DNA of 64,000 nt from JAJRVM01 sp041752115. Lineage in GTDB: Bacteria > Planctomycetota > Planctomycetia > Pirellulales > Pirellulaceae. The notes under the pieces are model-generated. The model worked only from the letters and a program-made list of their open reading frames with translations, did not search any database and was not told the DNA's origin. Positions 61,893 to 64,000 of the stretch are shown piece after piece (within the stretch, counting starts at the first letter, position 1; every line of letters starts with the position of its first letter). Made by a program: the position numbers and the translations under genes. The stretch lies in contig JBGSHS010000360.1 in the NCBI GenBank assembly GCA_041752115.1, positions 99,523-163,522 of the forward strand. Reading direction: 5' to 3'.

Positions 61893-63386
61893 CTACTCGT
61901 ACTCGTGCTCTATTCCGCTGCGCTGAGCCGCTCGGCGGATGGGGTGCGCAGTCACCCCGACGACCAATGACTCCACCGTCTGCAGGGTCGTTTCCTCGCG
62001 CGCCTGATCGCGGAGGCTAGGGAGGATCGGCGCGTCCAAAGAGGCGGCGTTGGGCCGAACCGCCACCGGCCGCAGGCTGATCTGGTCGGAAACTGCCTCG
62101 TGCGGAGCGATGCGGGCCAGCAGCGGCAGGGCTGCCAGCCGTCCCAGGGACGAGATGCCAAAGAGCAGCAGGTACGCTTCGAAGCTGGTCCCGAGCGTCG
62201 TCAGCAGCAAGCCGCCGAAGAGTGCGCCTGATACCCAGGCCGTGGTGTTGAGCAAGTTGTACAGGGTCAGCATGCTGGTCCGCTCGTTCTCTTTGATCGA
62301 TTCAAAGAACAGCAGGAAGAACGCCAGCTCGTAAGCACCCCACGCCACGCCTCCCCAAATCTGCAACATGAGGAGCCACGTGTAGTTCTGGGACAGGATC
62401 CAGCCGCCACTCAACGGAATGATCCCCACCGCTCCAAACCAAAGCAGCCGCCACGTCCCCACTCGCCGCGCGATCCGGCCACAGAGTGGCAGGGCGAGCA
62501 CTTTTGCCAGGTACGCAATCGAGATCAGGGTGACGTAGGCGGCGTATGAGAACTCCAGCTTCTTGAACATGAAAGGAGTGAAATAGGGGCCAGAGAGCTG
62601 TACGGCGGCCTGGACGGTCACCAGGTATACCAGCAACTGTCCGCCGCTGTGACCTCGAAGATGTTGCCATCGCTCTCGCCAGGGGAGGTTTCTCATGTTC
62701 GCCGGGATCGGTTGCGGCTCGCTCTGCAGCGAGAGCATGGTCACGGATGCCATGCGCGACAGCCAGGCGATCGCGAAGATGGTGGAAAACGCATACAGCA
62801 GCCAGTCGTGTGCCGCGGAATACTGCAGCAGCAAGCCACCGCCGAAAAAACCGCCGAACACAGCCGCTTGGGAAACGCGAGTGCGAAGGGCGAAATAGCC
62901 AGGACGCAATCCAGCGGGGACCAGAGTTCCCATCCAGGTGTTCCAGGCCGGTCCGGTCGCCAACCCCGCTCCCCAATAGACGGCCACAACCAGCAGCAGG
63001 CCAGGCGCTGTAATCCAGCCCCGCAGCGCGGCGAACAAGAGTGGCACAAAAGCCATGCCCTGGATCGTCGCCCCACACAATACCCACCGCTTGTGGGACT
63101 TCAACAGCCGGATAGCCGTTGGCGTGACCGTCTGCATGATGCCGCCCGCCAGCATCGGAAGACTGGCGACCAACCCTGCAGTCAGCTCACCCAGTCCGAT
63201 CGCCAGCGCAAAGGCCGGCAGGTAGGTCTCCCCGAATCCGACCATCCCGCCCCAGCCTATTCCGTCACCCAGGCTGGCCCGCAGATCGCGACGCAGTACC
63301 TGAGTAGTCCGCGCCGCCTGCTTGGCACCCAGCGATGGCGCGTCGATAACGGCAGTCGAACTGTAACGGAGCGTAATGCTGGACAC
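61893..63386 (-). CDS. MFS transporter
   Basis: The protein has 497 residues. About twelve hydrophobic helices are readable, in two halves around a central loop (~205-225). The start GDGIGWGGMVGFGETYLPAF and the helix 5 region are of the general MFS type. The C-terminal ~60 residues are hydrophilic and the last residues (EHEYE) are encoded by the hexamer-like CTCGTACTCGTGCTC repeat, so the stop lies inside repeat DNA. The transported compound is unknown; no operon partner. Confidence 0.85.
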   Translation of the reverse strand: MSSITLRYSSTAVIDAPSLGAKQAARTTQVLRRDLRASLGDGIGWGGMVGFGETYLPAFALAIGLGELTAGLVASLPMLAGGIMQTVTPTAIRLLKSHKRWVLCGATIQGMAFVPLLFAALRGWITAPGLLLVVAVYWGAGLATGPAWNTWMGTLVPAGLRPGYFALRTRVSQAAVFGGFFGGGLLLQYSAAHDWLLYAFSTIFAIAWLSRMASVTMLSLQSEPQPIPANMRNLPWRERWQHLRGHSGGQLLVYLVTVQAAVQLSGPYFTPFMFKKLEFSYAAYVTLISIAYLAKVLALPLCGRIARRVGTWRLLWFGAVGIIPLSGGWILSQNYTWLLMLQIWGGVAWGAYELAFFLLFFESIKENERTSMLTLYNLLNTTAWVSGALFGGLLLTTLGTSFEAYLLLFGISSLGRLAALPLLARIAPHEAVSDQISLRPVAVRPNAASLDAPILPSLRDQAREETTLQTVESLVVGVTAHPIRRAAQRSGIEHEYE

Positions 63387-63910
63387 CGAGCACTCCTTCC
63401 CGACAAGAAACCCTCTGGTGTTGGGTCGGGAGAATGATCCAAAGCGATGGGAGAATGAACACGGCTACGGCACGTGGATCGGTTGCATCGTCATACGTGT
63501 TCAAGAACAAAGAATACGGACGGAGTTGACATTGATGAAGGGGATCTCTGGTTTCCCCGGAGATTTTCTGCCAAATTCCCGCCTCGCCCGATGATGCCAC
63601 CGCTTCCGCAACGCCGCATCCGCCGGCTTGGCTGTGGAAGGGATGTATATCCCGCTTTTTTCGTTTCCGGTCAAGGGCGACTGGCAGGTAATCATCTGGT
63701 CGGTTGTTTGCAACACCCCGAGCCACGAGCGCACCGAGCGTCGCCACTTGAGAGGGGCGTTTCGACGAGGAGTACCAATACGCGAAAGCAAATTCACCTC
63801 ATTTCATTCACCATCCTGCTCCTGCTCCTGCTCCTGCTCGTACTCCTGCTCGTACTCGTACTCGTGCTCGTGCTCGGAAAGCGTCGGGATAAACCGGTTT
63901 GGAGTTGAGA
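63387..63910. other. 524-base spacer ending in hexamer repeats
   Basis: No gene seen. A run of CTCCTG / CTCGTA / CTCGTG hexamers occupies about 63812-63878. The same hexamers occur near 61893-61911 (CTCGTACTCGTGCTC) and 61766. Confidence 0.55.
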
Positions 63911-64000
63911 ATGAAAGAGTCTTACAGCGAAATCCTAGCCAGATACGCTGGCCCCGAGTCGTACGCTGGCGGTGGTAACACCGCGGGTGTAGCCACGGCA
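63911..64000 (+). CDS. Start of an ORF resembling leader ORFs of group II intron maturase loci (cut by the right edge)
   Basis: An ATG at 63911 with GGAG 7 bases upstream opens a frame that runs to the window end. The first residues, MKESYSEILARYAGPESYAG, resemble the short ORFs or N-terminal extensions often found just before group II intron reverse transcriptases. Only 30 residues are visible, so neither the intron nor the maturase can be confirmed here. Confidence 0.45.
   Translation, partial: MKESYSEILARYAGPESYAGGGNTAGVATA

Noticed and set aside
1..64000. rRNA and tRNA genes
   Set aside because: I read the intergenic regions by eye and found no tRNA cloverleaf with CCA end or conserved rRNA segments; a covariance-model scan could overturn this.

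Overview
The window reads as a piece of a planctomycete chromosome (phylum Planctomycetota). The basis is the gene repertoire, since no rRNA or tRNA is visible: a PEP-CTERM cargo protein, a hydrazine-synthase-alpha-like cytochrome, a DUF1570 peptidase, several Tat-exported sugar isomerases and Gfo/Idh/MocA oxidoreductases, a giant VIT/VWA/TPR protein encoded behind an ECF sigma factor, and many small palindromic repeats between mostly monocistronic genes. Base composition is GC-rich throughout.

Layout. 1-9.6 kb: tail of a PEP-CTERM protein, HZS-alpha-like protein, transglutaminase-like protein, C69 dipeptidase, DUF1570 peptidase, sugar isomerase-like protein. 9.9-17.6 kb: PQQ-type beta-propeller, PLP-dependent class V aminotransferase, zwf, TlpA-type thioredoxin lipoprotein, ThuA-like protein. 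17.6-21.7 kb: minus-strand phosphate transporter pstS-pstC-pstA-pstB. 22.3-31.5 kb: unusual protein kinase, MATE transporter, GNAT, DUF2237 protein, cysK, and a translationally coupled pair made of a UROD/MtaA-type protein with thioredoxin-like domains and a CobW-type GTPase. 31.8-38.5 kb: LRR lipoprotein, two Gfo/Idh/MocA oxidoreductases flanking a TIM-barrel isomerase (a probable sugar-modification cluster), and a Tat-exported deacetylase-like protein. 39.2-49.4 kb: ECF sigma factor and a 3165-residue membrane protein (FecR-like region, VIT, VWA, long TPR region). 50.3-56.9 kb: a CsrA-receiver fusion with a clear terminator, a broken IS200/RAYT-like Y1 transposase flanked by inverted palindrome arrays, and a CheB-CheR-PAS-histidine kinase-receiver hybrid. 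57.4-64 kb: solitary periplasmic binding protein, two lipoproteins, FtsX-type permease, MFS transporter, and at the right edge the first codons of an ORF resembling those that precede group II intron maturases.

The most notable content is the intergenic DNA together with the regulators. Several families of short perfect hairpins recur. Two of them carry GTAG directly at the 5' foot of the stem, the hallmark of REP elements recognised by RAYT transposases. A third family surrounds the decayed RAYT-like gene in opposite orientations, which is REPtron architecture. At least four other MITE-like elements with terminal inverted repeats are present. Regulatory novelties are the CsrA-receiver fusion and the ECF sigma/giant receptor pair, whose two genes are separated by REP-type hairpins.
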